The position numbers and the translations under genes were made by a program. A stretch of 64,000 nt of DNA from Sinosporangium siamense. Its GTDB lineage: Bacteria > Actinomycetota > Actinomycetes > Streptosporangiales > Streptosporangiaceae. This document shows, piece after piece, positions 1 to 8,448 of the stretch. Positions within the stretch are counted from its first letter, which is position 1, and each line of letters opens with the position of its first letter. The notes below the pieces were generated by a model, which was not told the origin of the DNA, did no database searches, and was given only the letters and a program-made list of their open reading frames with translations. The DNA is taken from NCBI RefSeq assembly GCF_016863435.1, contig NZ_BOOW01000004.1:1-64000 (forward strand), given 5' to 3'.

Positions 1-10
1 CTGCGCTGGC

Positions 11-138
11 CAACCGGCCATTGCCGGTCCGACCAGCCGTGCCGTGCCGTCCGGCCGTGCCGCGCTGCCCAACCGGCCATTGCCGGTCCGACCGGCCGTG
101 CCGTGCCGTGCGGCCGTGCCGTGCCGTGCGGCCGTGCC
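11..138. repeat. 59-bp period direct repeat, GC-rich
   Basis: Two 51-bp copies (11-61 and 70-120) differ at only two positions and are followed by a further partial copy of the GTGCCGTGCGGCCGTGCC end. The short open frames across it are low-complexity Arg/Pro/Cys and have no gene character. The rest of the stretch up to the end of soxR shows nothing else. The array may extend left of the window. The core CGGCCGTG is also the core of the 18-bp minisatellite near 55.6 kb. Confidence 0.8.
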
Positions 139-288
139 ATGGCGTGTCGGCCGGCCTGCCGGTCCGGTCTGCAGGTGTGGGTCGGTCTGAGGGGGCTGGG
201 CGGGCTTGCAGGCCATAGTTCATGCGAAGTGGCGACTTGTGGGGGATTCCTGTCTGGCCTTCGCCCGCCCGGCCGCGTGGGGGGCTTG

Positions 289-765
289 TCAGGCGCAGTC
301 GTCGGTGCAGGCCTGGCGGCCGGCCTTGGTGAGGAGGCGGCGGGGGCCCGGGCCTTCGGCGGCGAGGACGTCGTGGGGGTTGGCGAGGGCGCAGCGGTCG
401 ATGGACAGGCAGCCGCAGCCGATGCACTCGGACAGGTCGTCGCGCAGCTTGAGGAGCTGATCGATGCGTTCGTCCAGTTCGGTGCGCCAGGAGGCTGACA
501 GGGCGGCCCAGTCCTTGCGGGTGGGGGTGCGGCCCTCCGGGAGGGTGGACAGGGCCTGTTCGATGGCCTTGAGGGGGATGCCCACACGCTGGGAGACGCG
601 GATGAAGGAGACCCGGCGCAGGGTGTCCCTGGCGTAGCGGCGCTGGTTGCCGGCGGTGCGGCGGCTGCTGATGAGCCCCTTGGACTCGTAGAAGTGCAGG
701 GCCGACACCGCGACGCCGCTACGGGCGGCGAGTTCGCCGACGGTCAGCTCGTTGGTATGTGGCAC
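289..765 (-). CDS. soxR: SoxR-type redox-sensing MerR regulator
   Basis: 158-residue MerR-family activator. An N-terminal winged helix-turn-helix (about residues 8-75) is followed by a dimerisation helix and the [2Fe-2S] ligand cluster [12 protein letters not shown] (C-x2-C-x-C-x5-C) near residue 115, which is diagnostic for SoxR. Known SoxR proteins switch on transcription when the cluster is oxidised by redox-cycling compounds; in Streptomyces and Pseudomonas these include phenazines and other pigments rather than superoxide itself. The start is a GTG; the gene is divergent from the LysR gene. No soxS is visible, as expected outside enterics. A phenazine operon ends about 7 kb away, so a role in sensing the cell's own product is plausible but inferred. 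Confidence 0.93.
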   Translation of the reverse strand: MPHTNELTVGELAARSGVAVSALHFYESKGLISSRRTAGNQRRYARDTLRRVSFIRVSQRVGIPLKAIEQALSTLPEGRTPTRKDWAALSASWRTELDERIDQLLKLRDDLSECIGCGCLSIDRCALANPHDVLAAEGPGPRRLLTKAGRQACTDDCA

Positions 766-841
766 AGCACGACTCTAGTGCGCACCTCTCTATGTGTGAG
801 GGGCCGACCGACTGCGCTTTGGGGTCGTATGCCCCCGCTTG

Positions 842-877
842 GGAACGTTCCGACACCATAAAGTCAAATTTCCTGAC
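842..877. promoter_or_regulatory. inverted repeats in soxR-LysR divergent region
   Basis: Two inverted repeats lie in the spacer upstream of the LysR gene: the perfect 10-bp palindrome GGAACGTTCC (842-851) and GTCA-N7-TGAC (863-877). LysR regulators usually bind imperfect dyads upstream of their own start, so these are candidate autoregulatory sites. No binding can be shown from sequence. Confidence 0.3.
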
Positions 878-922
878 TCATCTGGATTGCGGGCCATCCC
901 GACGGGGACTTACGGTCCCTTT

Positions 923-1882
923 ATGGATCTGGAGTTTCGCCACCTCAAGATCGTGCGCGCTGTCGCGGACGCCGGGAGCGTGAGCAAGGCGGCGACCCAC
1001 CTCGGTGTGGCGCAGCCCGCGCTGACCGCGCAGCTCAAGCGCATCGAACGCACCCTTGGCGGGAGCCTGTTCGAGCGCGACCGCAACGGCGCACGGCCCA
1101 CGCCCCTCGGAGAACTCGTGCTGACCCGCGCCCGGGTTCTGCTCCCCGCCGCCCGAGACCTCCAGGAGGAGGCGCTGCGTTTCGCCAACGCAGGAGGCGG
1201 CATCCCCACCTACAGGCTGGGGGCCACCAACGGGCCGATTCTCGGCGGCCTGGTCGACCGGCTCGCCGCGACGCATCCGGCCACGCCCGTGCGCACGCAG
1301 ACGTCCTGGTCGGCCGTGGAACTCACCACAATGGTGGTCACCGGCAGGCTCGACTTCGCCCTCGTCGGGTCGTGCGGCGATACCGGGCCGCCCGCCGGGG
1401 AGGCGATCATGTGGATCAACATCGCCGTGGACCCGGTCTTCGTCCTGCTGAGCGAGGAGCATCCGCTGGCGGAAAAGAAGGAAGTGGACCTGTCCGCGCT
1501 CGCCGAGGAGCGGTGGGCGGTCGCGCCAGGCGACGGATGCTTCGCCGACTGTTTCGCCGCCGCGTGCGCCCGCGCCGGGTTCACGCCGCAGACGATTTAC
1601 GAGACCGACGTGGCCACCGCCGTACATCTAGCTCAGGTGGGGCGGGCCGCCGTGCTCTGCCAGGCGGCCTTCGCGCTCACCCCCGGCCTGGTCATGCTGC
1701 CGCTGGTGGGTGCGCCGCTGCGCTGGCGGCATCTGCTCGGCTACCATCCCGACGGCTGCGCTGCCCGCGCGGCGGCGCTGGTCGCCGAGCACGCCAAGGC
1801 CGCCCATCACGACGCGGTCGAGCGCAGCCCGAGGTACGCGGATTGGCTCGTCCGAAATCCAGGCTTTGGGACAGCTCCATAA
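923..1882 (+). CDS. LysR-family transcriptional regulator
   Basis: 319 residues from the ATG that places the canonical LysR start (MDLEFRHLKIVRAVADAGS) at the N-terminus; the frame is open further upstream but that part lacks family character. Residues 1-60 form the winged HTH with the typical SVSKAATHLGVAQPALTAQ recognition segment. The remainder is the substrate-binding (periplasmic-binding-protein-like) co-inducer domain, which is of usual family length. The effector cannot be told. It lies divergent from soxR and about 85 bp ahead of the secreted protease gene on the same strand, so the protease is one possible target besides its own promoter. Confidence 0.88.
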   Translation: MDLEFRHLKIVRAVADAGSVSKAATHLGVAQPALTAQLKRIERTLGGSLFERDRNGARPTPLGELVLTRARVLLPAARDLQEEALRFANAGGGIPTYRLGATNGPILGGLVDRLAATHPATPVRTQTSWSAVELTTMVVTGRLDFALVGSCGDTGPPAGEAIMWINIAVDPVFVLLSEEHPLAEKKEVDLSALAEERWAVAPGDGCFADCFAAACARAGFTPQTIYETDVATAVHLAQVGRAAVLCQAAFALTPGLVMLPLVGAPLRWRHLLGYHPDGCAARAAALVAEHAKAAHHDAVERSPRYADWLVRNPGFGTAP

Positions 1883-1967
1883 CGTGGCGATAGGGGCGAA
1901 ATGATAGCTCCGCGCTTTGGGGTGCCGCCGTTACGGTGACGGCGACCCCCCAAAGCAAGGAGACACT

Positions 1968-3443
1968 ATGCTCCGCAGACGAGCCGTATTCGCGGGTATG
2001 ACAGTCGCGTTCACGGCCCTGGCCATGACGGCCACCCCTGCCGTCGCCGACCTGCGGACCCCCACCAACGGGTCCGCCCTCAAGCCGCCACCCGGCATGA
2101 TCGAGGCCATGGAGCGCGACCTGGGACTCACCGCCGACCAGGCGGCCACCAGGTTGGCCAACGAGGAGCGCGCGAGCCGCACCGAACCCGGCCTGCGCAA
2201 GAAGCTCAAGAAGGACTTCGCCGGAGCCTGGCTGACCGGCGCCACCGGCGCGCTTGTCGTCGCCACCGTCGACGCCGCCGACACCAAGGCGATCACATCG
2301 GCCGGAGCACAGGCCAAGGTCGTGCAGCGCAGCCTGCGGGACCTCAACGAGATCAAGGCCGGCCTCGACGCGGCCGTCGACCGCAAGCCGGGTTCCGTGC
2401 CCGTGTGGTATGTCGACGTGCAGAGCAACAGCGTCGTCGTCCTCGCGTCCGACACCGCCGCGGCCAAGGACTTCGTGACGACGGCCGGCGTCGACGCGAC
2501 AGCCGTACGCATCGAGAAGTCCGACGAGAAGCCCCAGCCGTTCTACGACGTGCGCGGCGGTGACGCCTACTACATCGGCAACGCCTCCCGCTGCTCCGTC
2601 GGCTTCTCCGTCACCAAGGGCGCGCAGGGCGGCTTCGTCACCGCCGGGCACTGCGGCGACGTCGGCAACACCACCAGCGGCTTCAACCGTGTCGCGCAGG
2701 GAACCTTCCAGGGCTCCTCCTTCCCCGGCGACGACCTCGCCTGGGTCGCGGTCAACTCGCAGTGGACACCGCGCGGCGTCGTCAGCGGCAGCGGGGAGGT
2801 GGCCGTCTCCGGATCGCAGGAGCAGGTCGAAGGCACCTCGGTTTGCCGCTCCGGCTCCACCACCGGGTGGCACTGCGGCACCATCCAGCAGCGCAACACC
2901 AGCGTGACCTACCCGGAGGGCACCATCTACGGCGTCACGCGCACCAGCGTCTGCGCCGAGCCCGGTGACTCGGGTGGCTCCTACATCTCCGGCAACCAGG
3001 CGCAAGGCGTGACCTCCGGTGGTTCCGGCAACTGCACCAGCGGTGGCACGACCTACTTCCAGCCGGTCAACGAGATCCTGAGCACCTACGGCCTGACCCT
3101 CGTCACCTCCGGCGGCGGCAACCCGCCCGGCGGCGCCTGCGCCGGCTACCAGCAGAGGCTCAGCGGCACGCTGGGCGCGGGCCAGAACGCCTACCCGGCG
3201 GACGGCTCCTACACCGTCGGCACCTCGGGCACCCACGCCGCCTGCCTCGACGGCCCCGACGGCACCGACTTCGACGTCTACCTCGAGAAGCGCAGCGGCA
3301 CCCGGTGGGTCGTGGTCGCCCAGGGCATCACCGCCAACCCCGACGAGACCATCACCTACAGCGGGACCGCGGGGACCTACCGTTACCGCGTCCATGCCTA
3401 CAGCGGCGCCGGCGCCTACACCCTCGGCATCAACCGGCCGTAG
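1968..3443 (+). CDS. secreted alpha-lytic/streptogrisin-type serine protease with C-terminal PPC-like domain
   Basis: 491 residues from the ATG 5 nt behind AAGGAG. A signal peptide ending near ATPAVA (residue 25) is followed by an alpha-lytic-protease pro-region to about residue 195, a folding chaperone that is cleaved off. The mature S1-family protease then shows His in TAGHC (about 228), Asp in GDDLAW (about 256) and the nucleophile in GDSGGS (Ser about 335), plus paired Cys residues for disulfides. After a Gly/Pro linker comes a domain of about 100 residues that looks like a pre-peptidase C-terminal or carbohydrate-binding module. It should act outside the cell on protein substrates. Confidence 0.92.
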   Translation: MLRRRAVFAGMTVAFTALAMTATPAVADLRTPTNGSALKPPPGMIEAMERDLGLTADQAATRLANEERASRTEPGLRKKLKKDFAGAWLTGATGALVVATVDAADTKAITSAGAQAKVVQRSLRDLNEIKAGLDAAVDRKPGSVPVWYVDVQSNSVVVLASDTAAAKDFVTTAGVDATAVRIEKSDEKPQPFYDVRGGDAYYIGNASRCSVGFSVTKGAQGGFVTAGHCGDVGNTTSGFNRVAQGTFQGSSFPGDDLAWVAVNSQWTPRGVVSGSGEVAVSGSQEQVEGTSVCRSGSTTGWHCGTIQQRNTSVTYPEGTIYGVTRTSVCAEPGDSGGSYISGNQAQGVTSGGSGNCTSGGTTYFQPVNEILSTYGLTLVTSGGGNPPGGACAGYQQRLSGTLGAGQNAYPADGSYTVGTSGTHAACLDGPDGTDFDVYLEKRSGTRWVVVAQGITANPDETITYSGTAGTYRYRVHAYSGAGAYTLGINRP

Positions 3444-3808
3444 CCCTCACCTCCCAGCGGCTAACCCCCCGGCCGTTTGGGTACATCGCGCCGCCGCCCT
3501 CCTGCCGGGGCGGCGGCGCTCCGCCGTCGTCGCCGGCGACAGGGGGCCGCGGGATCGGCATCGGCCTCCCGTGACCTTTTGGCATCCCGGCGTCCGGGCC
3601 ATTCTCCGCACGGACGGCGGGAGCTCGCGGATCACCGTGACTTTTGGGATGAAAGCGAATGGAATGACGCATGAGAGCGTCGATTTCATGGTCGAACTAG
3701 GCGGGCGGGTGCCGGTGATCTATCCTGTCGTCCAGGCGCGAAAACGCTTCACGGCGGCTATGCTCGCCTCTTGCAGCAGTTCCTTCGATGTGGCCTCACG
3801 GTGCCCCA
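3444..3808. other. intergenic, protease to tRNA
   Basis: Apart from the hairpin just after the protease this stretch has no convincing gene. It holds two similar segments, GTGACCTTTTGGCAT and GTGACTTTTGGGATG, about 70 bp apart, and an AT-richer patch before the tRNA that should contain its promoter. Confidence 0.5.
3488..3519 (+). terminator. strong GC hairpin after protease gene
   Basis: A perfect 12-bp stem, GCGCCGCCGCCC with GGGCGGCGGCGC, and an 8-nt loop lie 45 bp past the protease stop. It lacks a T-run, which is common for actinomycete terminators. Confidence 0.5.
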
Positions 3809-3885
3809 GGGGCGGTAGCTCAGCCGGTCAGAGCAGCGGACTCATAATCCGCCGGTCGTGGGTTCAAGTCCCACCCGCCCTACCA
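3809..3885 (+). tRNA. tRNA with CAT anticodon (elongator Met, or Ile2)
   Basis: A 77-nt cloverleaf reads out fully: acceptor GGGGCGG pairs with CCGCCCT (one G-U), D arm GCTC...GAGC, anticodon stem CGGAC/TCCG-type around CTCATAA, T arm GTGGG-TTCAAGT-CCCAC, and an encoded CCA end. The anticodon CAT fits elongator tRNA-Met, or tRNA-Ile2 if the first base is lysidinylated. The non-initiator type is shown by a paired 1-72 position. tRNA 3' ends are common integration sites, and a degenerate coding tail plus a lysin follow at once. Confidence 0.93.
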
Positions 3886-4001
3886 GTTCTGATCAGGGCG
3901 TCCCTTGATCACAATCAAGGTAGAACGTGGGCGATTTGCCCGATTAAACGGTCGTGGCAGACCATTGGCAGACCCCTCCGCAGACGCACGTTCTCCGCGT
4001 C

Positions 4002-4127
4002 TCACACGACCGCACGCCGGGAGCTGCCCGGCTTGATCCCGGCCTCGGCCTCAGCCTCCTCGTCCTCCAGGACGCTGATCGTCTTGGTGCCGTGCAGATC
4101 GGTGCCGGGCCACTCCAGCCCGCACAC
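4002..4127 (-). pseudogene. 41-codon coding tail next to tRNA, possible mobile-element remnant
   Basis: On the minus strand a 41-codon frame runs from a GTG (directly after a TAG) to TGA, with an acidic EDEEAEAEAG stretch and a basic end, PGSSRRAVV. The composition resembles the C-terminus of a larger soluble protein, and it points at the tRNA 3' end the way integrase genes do at att sites. No integrase catalytic motif is present, so the assignment as a remnant is inference. The other 490 bp between tRNA and lysin hold nothing else I can support. Confidence 0.25.
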
Positions 4128-4377
4128 CTACCCCCGCCTCAGGCCCCGCCTCGCCACCAGCCCGCGATGCCCTCGCGCCACGGGCAGACGGCGCTGAGCC
4201 GCTGTCCGCCGTACAACAGCCCTAGGTCGTCTGCCCGGCCATGCTGCGGATCGTGGTGCGTCACACCTCCGCGGCGTCCTCGACGCCGGCCAGGTGCTCG
4301 GATGAGCGTCTCCAAGTCAGCTTCAAGTCCACTCCAGGAGCACTGCGGCTTAGTAGTGGGAACGAAAGGAAGCACCA

Positions 4378-5361
4378 GTGGACAACTTCATCTCGCGCCG
4401 AGCTTGGGGAGCGCGAGCGCCCCGTGGCACCTACACGCCGGTCGCCTCCACCAAGGGGGTGAAGGTCCATTACACGGGCGGGCGTGTAGAGCCTGCCATC
4501 GTCGATGACCACGATCTTTGCGTGGCCGTGGTCAAGTCCATCCAGAAGCACCACATGGACGGCAACGGCTGGATGGACATCGCCTACAGCATGATCGCTT
4601 GCCCGCATCGGAAAGTGTTCGAGGGCAGAGGGCCTAAGAGGCTCACCGCGGCCAACGGTGAAGGGCGCAACCGGGATCACTACGCGGTGCTCGGCCTGGT
4701 CGGCAGCTCCGGGCTGGTCACGCCCAACGACGAGCTACTCCACGGCATCCTCGACGCGATCGCCTACCTCAGGCGCGAGGGCAGCGCGGGCAATGAGATC
4801 AAGGGGCATCGCAACGGCTTCTCCACCGAATGTCCGGGCGACGCGCTCGACGCATGGATCCGGCGCGGTGCCCCCCGGCCGCCCACTTCCACACCTACAC
4901 CACCGTCAAAGGGAGAACCCATGCCCGAGATCGTGTCATTGGGACTGTCCGCCGAGGTCACCGTGCCGTCGTCGGTGAACCATCAGCCATGGTGGACGAC
5001 CGAATGGCGGGACACCGCCGGTTGGCACCCGGCGGGTGCGCAGAGCATCGCCCCCGACGTGGACGTGTGGGCGGACGTCGCCGCTCATATCGCGCTCCGC
5101 GGCCTGGCCCCCGGCGAGACCGTCGAGCTCGGCCTGACCCGCCATGCCGCCGACGGCACCCTGCTTGACGTCGCGTGGCCTATCGGCCGGCTCATGTCCG
5201 TCCAGGCCGACCTGAACGGGCGGGTGCAGCACGACATCGGCGGCCACTTCAAGCTCAGCGCCACTCAGCGCGGCCGGGTGACGATCCGCCACACGAGCAC
5301 GGGCCCGGTGACCCTGGAGACGCCGAGCGCCTTCAAGGCCATCCTGCACCGCACGCGATAA
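4378..5361 (+). CDS. PGRP/amidase_2-type N-acetylmuramoyl-L-alanine amidase (lysin-like)
   Basis: 327 residues from a GTG 8 nt behind AAAGGAAG. The N-terminal ~165 residues match the zinc amidase/peptidoglycan-recognition fold: VHYTGG gives the first zinc His, DIAYSMIACPHRKVFEGRG is the family core, and GHRNGFSTECPG gives the second His and the Cys ligand. A Pro/Thr linker leads to a ~150-residue beta-rich C-terminal domain that I do not recognise, perhaps cell-wall or capsid-type. There is no signal peptide, as in phage endolysins. It would cleave the amide between muramic acid and the stem peptide. Its position just after a tRNA suggests a phage or element origin. Confidence 0.8.
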   Translation: MDNFISRRAWGARAPRGTYTPVASTKGVKVHYTGGRVEPAIVDDHDLCVAVVKSIQKHHMDGNGWMDIAYSMIACPHRKVFEGRGPKRLTAANGEGRNRDHYAVLGLVGSSGLVTPNDELLHGILDAIAYLRREGSAGNEIKGHRNGFSTECPGDALDAWIRRGAPRPPTSTPTPPSKGEPMPEIVSLGLSAEVTVPSSVNHQPWWTTEWRDTAGWHPAGAQSIAPDVDVWADVAAHIALRGLAPGETVELGLTRHAADGTLLDVAWPIGRLMSVQADLNGRVQHDIGGHFKLSATQRGRVTIRHTSTGPVTLETPSAFKAILHRTR

Positions 5362-5838
5362 GGCGCGCTCCGCTGCCCGATTTCACACCGGCGGATGTAC
5401 GACCAGCGCCTACGCGGGGGTTGGTTTCATTTTTTAGGGCCGGCCGAATCGGTTCCAAAGCTCTTCGCCGGCGCAGGTGATGCGGCGCGCCCAGCTGACC
5501 AGGGGCCCGAGTGGTGGGGGAATCAGATGCGGAAATGTCGGTTGGATCGCCTCACGCGCGGAGGGTGACCGTGTTCTGCCTGTGTTCCCATGATGGGAGA
5601 AGTTTCGGGCTGTATGTCGGACTGTGCGTTCCCGGTAATTCTGCACACATCCTGTGCTGCGCCGGACCGACCGGCAGCGAGGTGCAAATCAATGCCTCAA
5701 GGTCAAACCTGTAACCGAAATCGGGCAGCGCGTTAAGGAGCAGGGAGCATATTGTGAGATTCGGCGTCACCCGCGGGGTGGAATCCCACAATATGGTGCG
5801 TGATCGCTGCACGGTTCAGGTTTCTCTCGGAGGTACTG
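5362..5838. other. intergenic, lysin to amidase
   Basis: Lower in G+C than the neighbours, with a TTTCATTTTTT patch near 5425. Small frames here have no family or codon signal. The notable element is the palindrome listed separately. Confidence 0.5.
5748..5795. promoter_or_regulatory. large palindrome upstream of amidase gene
   Basis: Outer arms CATATTGTGAGATTC and GAATCCCACAATATG are inverted repeats with one mismatch (15 bp). Between them lies a second inverted repeat, CACCC-GCG-GGGTG. The core ATTGTG...CACAAT is an operator-like dyad. It sits 44 bp ahead of the amidase start, so it may be an operator for a TetR/GntR-like repressor or form a 5' hairpin in the mRNA. Confidence 0.5.
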
Positions 5839-7287
5839 ATGACCGATCTGGCATTTCGTTCCGCTGGTGAACTCGCTGCCGCGGTCGCGGCGAAGGAGGT
5901 GTCGAGCCTCGAACTGCTCGACCACTACCTGGCCCGCGGGGAGCAGTTCGATTCACAGGTGAACGCCATCGTCGCCCGGGACGTGGAAAGGGCGCGGGAC
6001 GCGGCGCGGGCGGCGGACCGCGCGGTCTCCCGCGGTGAGCCGCTCGGTCGCCTGCACGGCGTCCCGGTGAGTGTGAAGGACAGCCTGGAGGTCGCGGGCA
6101 TGCGGACCACCGGCGGCTCGGTCCGCTGGGGACATCACGTCTCGACGAGAGACGCCGAGGCCGTCGCGCGGCTCAGAGACGCAGGGGCGATCGTGTTCGG
6201 CAAGTCCAACCTGCCGGTCGACGCCCGGGACTGGCAGACCTACAACGAGATCTACGGGACCACGAACAACCCGTGGGACCTGGCCCGCGGGCCCGGCGGT
6301 TCGTCCGGCGGGTCCGCCGCCGCGATCGCCGCAGGGCTGACGGGTCTGGACCTCGGCGGCGACACGGCGGGCTCGATCCGGGTGCCCGCCCACTTCTGCG
6401 GCGTCTACGGACTGCGCACGTCGTACGGGATCGTGCCGAGGCACGGCAGCGTCTCCGGGCACGCTCCCGGGACGCTGGCGGAGTTCGACATGGCGGTGCT
6501 CGGCCCGTTCGGCAGGCACGCCGACGACCTCGACCTGGGTCTTGACGTCCTCGCCGGAGCGGACCGCGACCACGCTCCGGCATGGCGGCTGGAGCTGCCC
6601 GCCGCCCGGTCGAACACCCTGCGGGGGTTCCGGGTCGCGGCATGGCTCGACGACCCGTTCTGTCCCGTAGACGGCGAGCTGGTCGCGGTCATGCAGGCGG
6701 CGCTGGACGCGGTGCGCGCCGAGGGGGCCGTCGTGGTCGAGGGTGAAGGTCCGGTCGGGCTCGCCGAGACGTTGTCCCTCTTCCGGCCGTTGCTGATGGC
6801 GCAGAGCGGGCTGATCGAGCCGGCCGAGTCCTACGCCGTGCTGGTGGAACTCGCCGCGGCGGAAGGGGCCGACGGCGGGTTCGCTTCGGCCGCGACGGTC
6901 CGCTTCCGCGACTGGCACGCGCTCGACGATCGGCGGCAGCACTCCCGGCGCCGCTGGGCCGAGTTCTTCCAGGACGTCGACGTGCTCCTCTGCCCGGCGG
7001 CCCCCACCGCAGCCTTCCCCCACGACCACACACCCGACCCCGGCTGGTCCTCCCGGACTCTGCGGATCAACGACGCCGACCGTCCGTACCGCGACTTGCT
7101 CACCTGGACGGCGCCGGCGGCCCTCAACCACCTGCCCGCCGCGGTGGCGCCGATCGGGGCGACCCGGGACGGACTTCCGGTCGGCATCCAGGTGATCGCG
7201 CCCTACCTGCACGACCGCACCGCGGTCGGGTTCGTGCGGCTCCTCGCCGAAGTGATCGGCGGTTTCCGCCGCCCGCCGGGATTCTGA
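5839..7287 (+). CDS. amidase-signature family hydrolase
   Basis: 482 residues from the ATG 5 nt behind GGAGG; the frame is open 39 nt further up, without a better start. The Ser-cisSer-Lys triad is clear: Lys80 in VSVKDSLEVAG, the GGSSGGSAA loop with the cis-Ser at about 155-156, and the nucleophile Ser179 in GGDTAGSIRVPAHFCG. The usual GG before the nucleophile is AG here. The family hydrolyses amides of many kinds (acylamides, aryl amides, glutaminyl-tRNA), and the substrate cannot be told. It lacks GatA context, since no gatC or gatB is near. It is convergent with the phenazine operon. Confidence 0.9.
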   Translation: MTDLAFRSAGELAAAVAAKEVSSLELLDHYLARGEQFDSQVNAIVARDVERARDAARAADRAVSRGEPLGRLHGVPVSVKDSLEVAGMRTTGGSVRWGHHVSTRDAEAVARLRDAGAIVFGKSNLPVDARDWQTYNEIYGTTNNPWDLARGPGGSSGGSAAAIAAGLTGLDLGGDTAGSIRVPAHFCGVYGLRTSYGIVPRHGSVSGHAPGTLAEFDMAVLGPFGRHADDLDLGLDVLAGADRDHAPAWRLELPAARSNTLRGFRVAAWLDDPFCPVDGELVAVMQAALDAVRAEGAVVVEGEGPVGLAETLSLFRPLLMAQSGLIEPAESYAVLVELAAAEGADGGFASAATVRFRDWHALDDRRQHSRRRWAEFFQDVDVLLCPAAPTAAFPHDHTPDPGWSSRTLRINDADRPYRDLLTWTAPAALNHLPAAVAPIGATRDGLPVGIQVIAPYLHDRTAVGFVRLLAEVIGGFRRPPGF

Positions 7288-7579
7288 ACGCGCGCCACCG
7301 TCCCGCCTCGGGGCGACTCGGTCGCCGCCAGGCGGGCAGACGGGCCGTCACCACCACAGCCGGCGGATGCCACCGACTGGCGCTGTGGCCGTCTCGGCCG
7401 CGCACGCGCCACCGGGCCGGGTCTCCACTGGCCAGGCGATAGCCGAGTATCGGCTGGACGGGGATCTGGTCACGGGCACGGCGGTGCCGTACGGTCCGTC
7501 AGCCGCCTCGGTCAGGTTGGAGCGGAGCCTGCGGTGCGATCGGGACGGAGCCGGCCCAGATCTCCACTGCGGGTGTCGG
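7288..7579. other. intergenic between convergent genes
   Basis: 292 bp between the ends of the amidase and phzF genes. I see no gene and no clear terminator hairpin with a T-run. Confidence 0.4.
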
Positions 7580-8407
7580 CTAGACAAGCATCACCCCTCT
7601 GACCACAGGTACGGCGGAGCCGGAGACCAGGGTCCGGCCGCTCTCGTCCGCGCGGGCTCGCATCAGGGAGGGGCGGCCCATCTCGACCCCCTGGTGGATC
7701 TCGATCCACCTGCCGAAACCGGCGCGGCCGTGCCGTCCCAGGTGGAAGGCGAGCGGGCCGGCGGCGGAGCCGGTGGCCGCGTCCTCCTGCACGCCGTACG
7801 CCGGGGAGAACATACGGCTGCGCCAGGACGTTCCCGAGCCGGCGAAACAGTTGGTCGCCATGTCCTCGAAGGCCGCCAGTGCCCGGTGGTCGGGGTGAAG
7901 CGCGGCCAGCGCCTCGATGGTCGGCAGGGCGACAAAGACGTGGCGCGGTCCGTTGACGTAGATCTCGATGGGGAGGGGGGAGCTCTCCAGCCCCAGCGCC
8001 GCGAGCAGCTCTTCCGCCCGCTCGAACTTCGAGAAGGTGGGGGTCGGCTGCTCCATCGTCGCCGCGACCACAATGCCGCCCTCGCGTATCAGGTCGAAGG
8101 GGATGACGCCCATCTTGGTCTCCAGCCGCAGCCGGTCGCCTTCGAAGAACTCGCCGAGGGCGACCGCGGTGCCCAGCAGCGGATGGCCCGCGAAGGGCAG
8201 CTCGTTGACCGGGGTGAAGATGCGGATGTGGTAGTCGCCGTCCTCACGGGCGGGCAGGACGAAGGTTGTCTCAGAGAGGTTCATCTCCTTGGCGATGGCC
8301 TGCATGCGCTCGGCGGTCAGGTCTGCGGCGTCGAAGAAGACGGCGACCGGATTGCCGGACAGCGGGGTGTCGGTGAAGGAGTCGACGACCATATAGGAAC
8401 GCGTCAT
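7580..8407 (-). CDS. phzF: PhzF, trans-2,3-dihydro-3-hydroxyanthranilate isomerase
   Basis: 275 residues, matching the ~278 of known PhzF. It isomerises DHHA to a ketone that dimerises to the phenazine skeleton. The two-lobed diaminopimelate-epimerase fold shows GNPVAVFFDA at the N-terminus, the catalytic Glu in MNLSETTFV, PFAGHPLLGTA, and the second-lobe signature QEDAATGSAAGPLA with its acidic residue. The chosen ATG (GAGG 8 nt upstream) gives the conserved MTRSYMVVDSF start. An in-frame ATG 45 nt earlier overlaps the phzE stop as ATGA and would add 15 residues. It is the last gene of the phenazine operon. Confidence 0.93.
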   Translation of the reverse strand: MTRSYMVVDSFTDTPLSGNPVAVFFDAADLTAERMQAIAKEMNLSETTFVLPAREDGDYHIRIFTPVNELPFAGHPLLGTAVALGEFFEGDRLRLETKMGVIPFDLIREGGIVVAATMEQPTPTFSKFERAEELLAALGLESSPLPIEIYVNGPRHVFVALPTIEALAALHPDHRALAAFEDMATNCFAGSGTSWRSRMFSPAYGVQEDAATGSAAGPLAFHLGRHGRAGFGRWIEIHQGVEMGRPSLMRARADESGRTLVSGSAVPVVRGVMLV

Positions 8408-8448
8408 GAAACCGGCCTCATGACGAGGACGCGGTGTTCGCGGAGCGG

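Noticed and set aside
4378-5361. Complete prophage
   Set aside because: Only a lysin-like gene is present; no integrase, capsid, terminase or tail genes follow.
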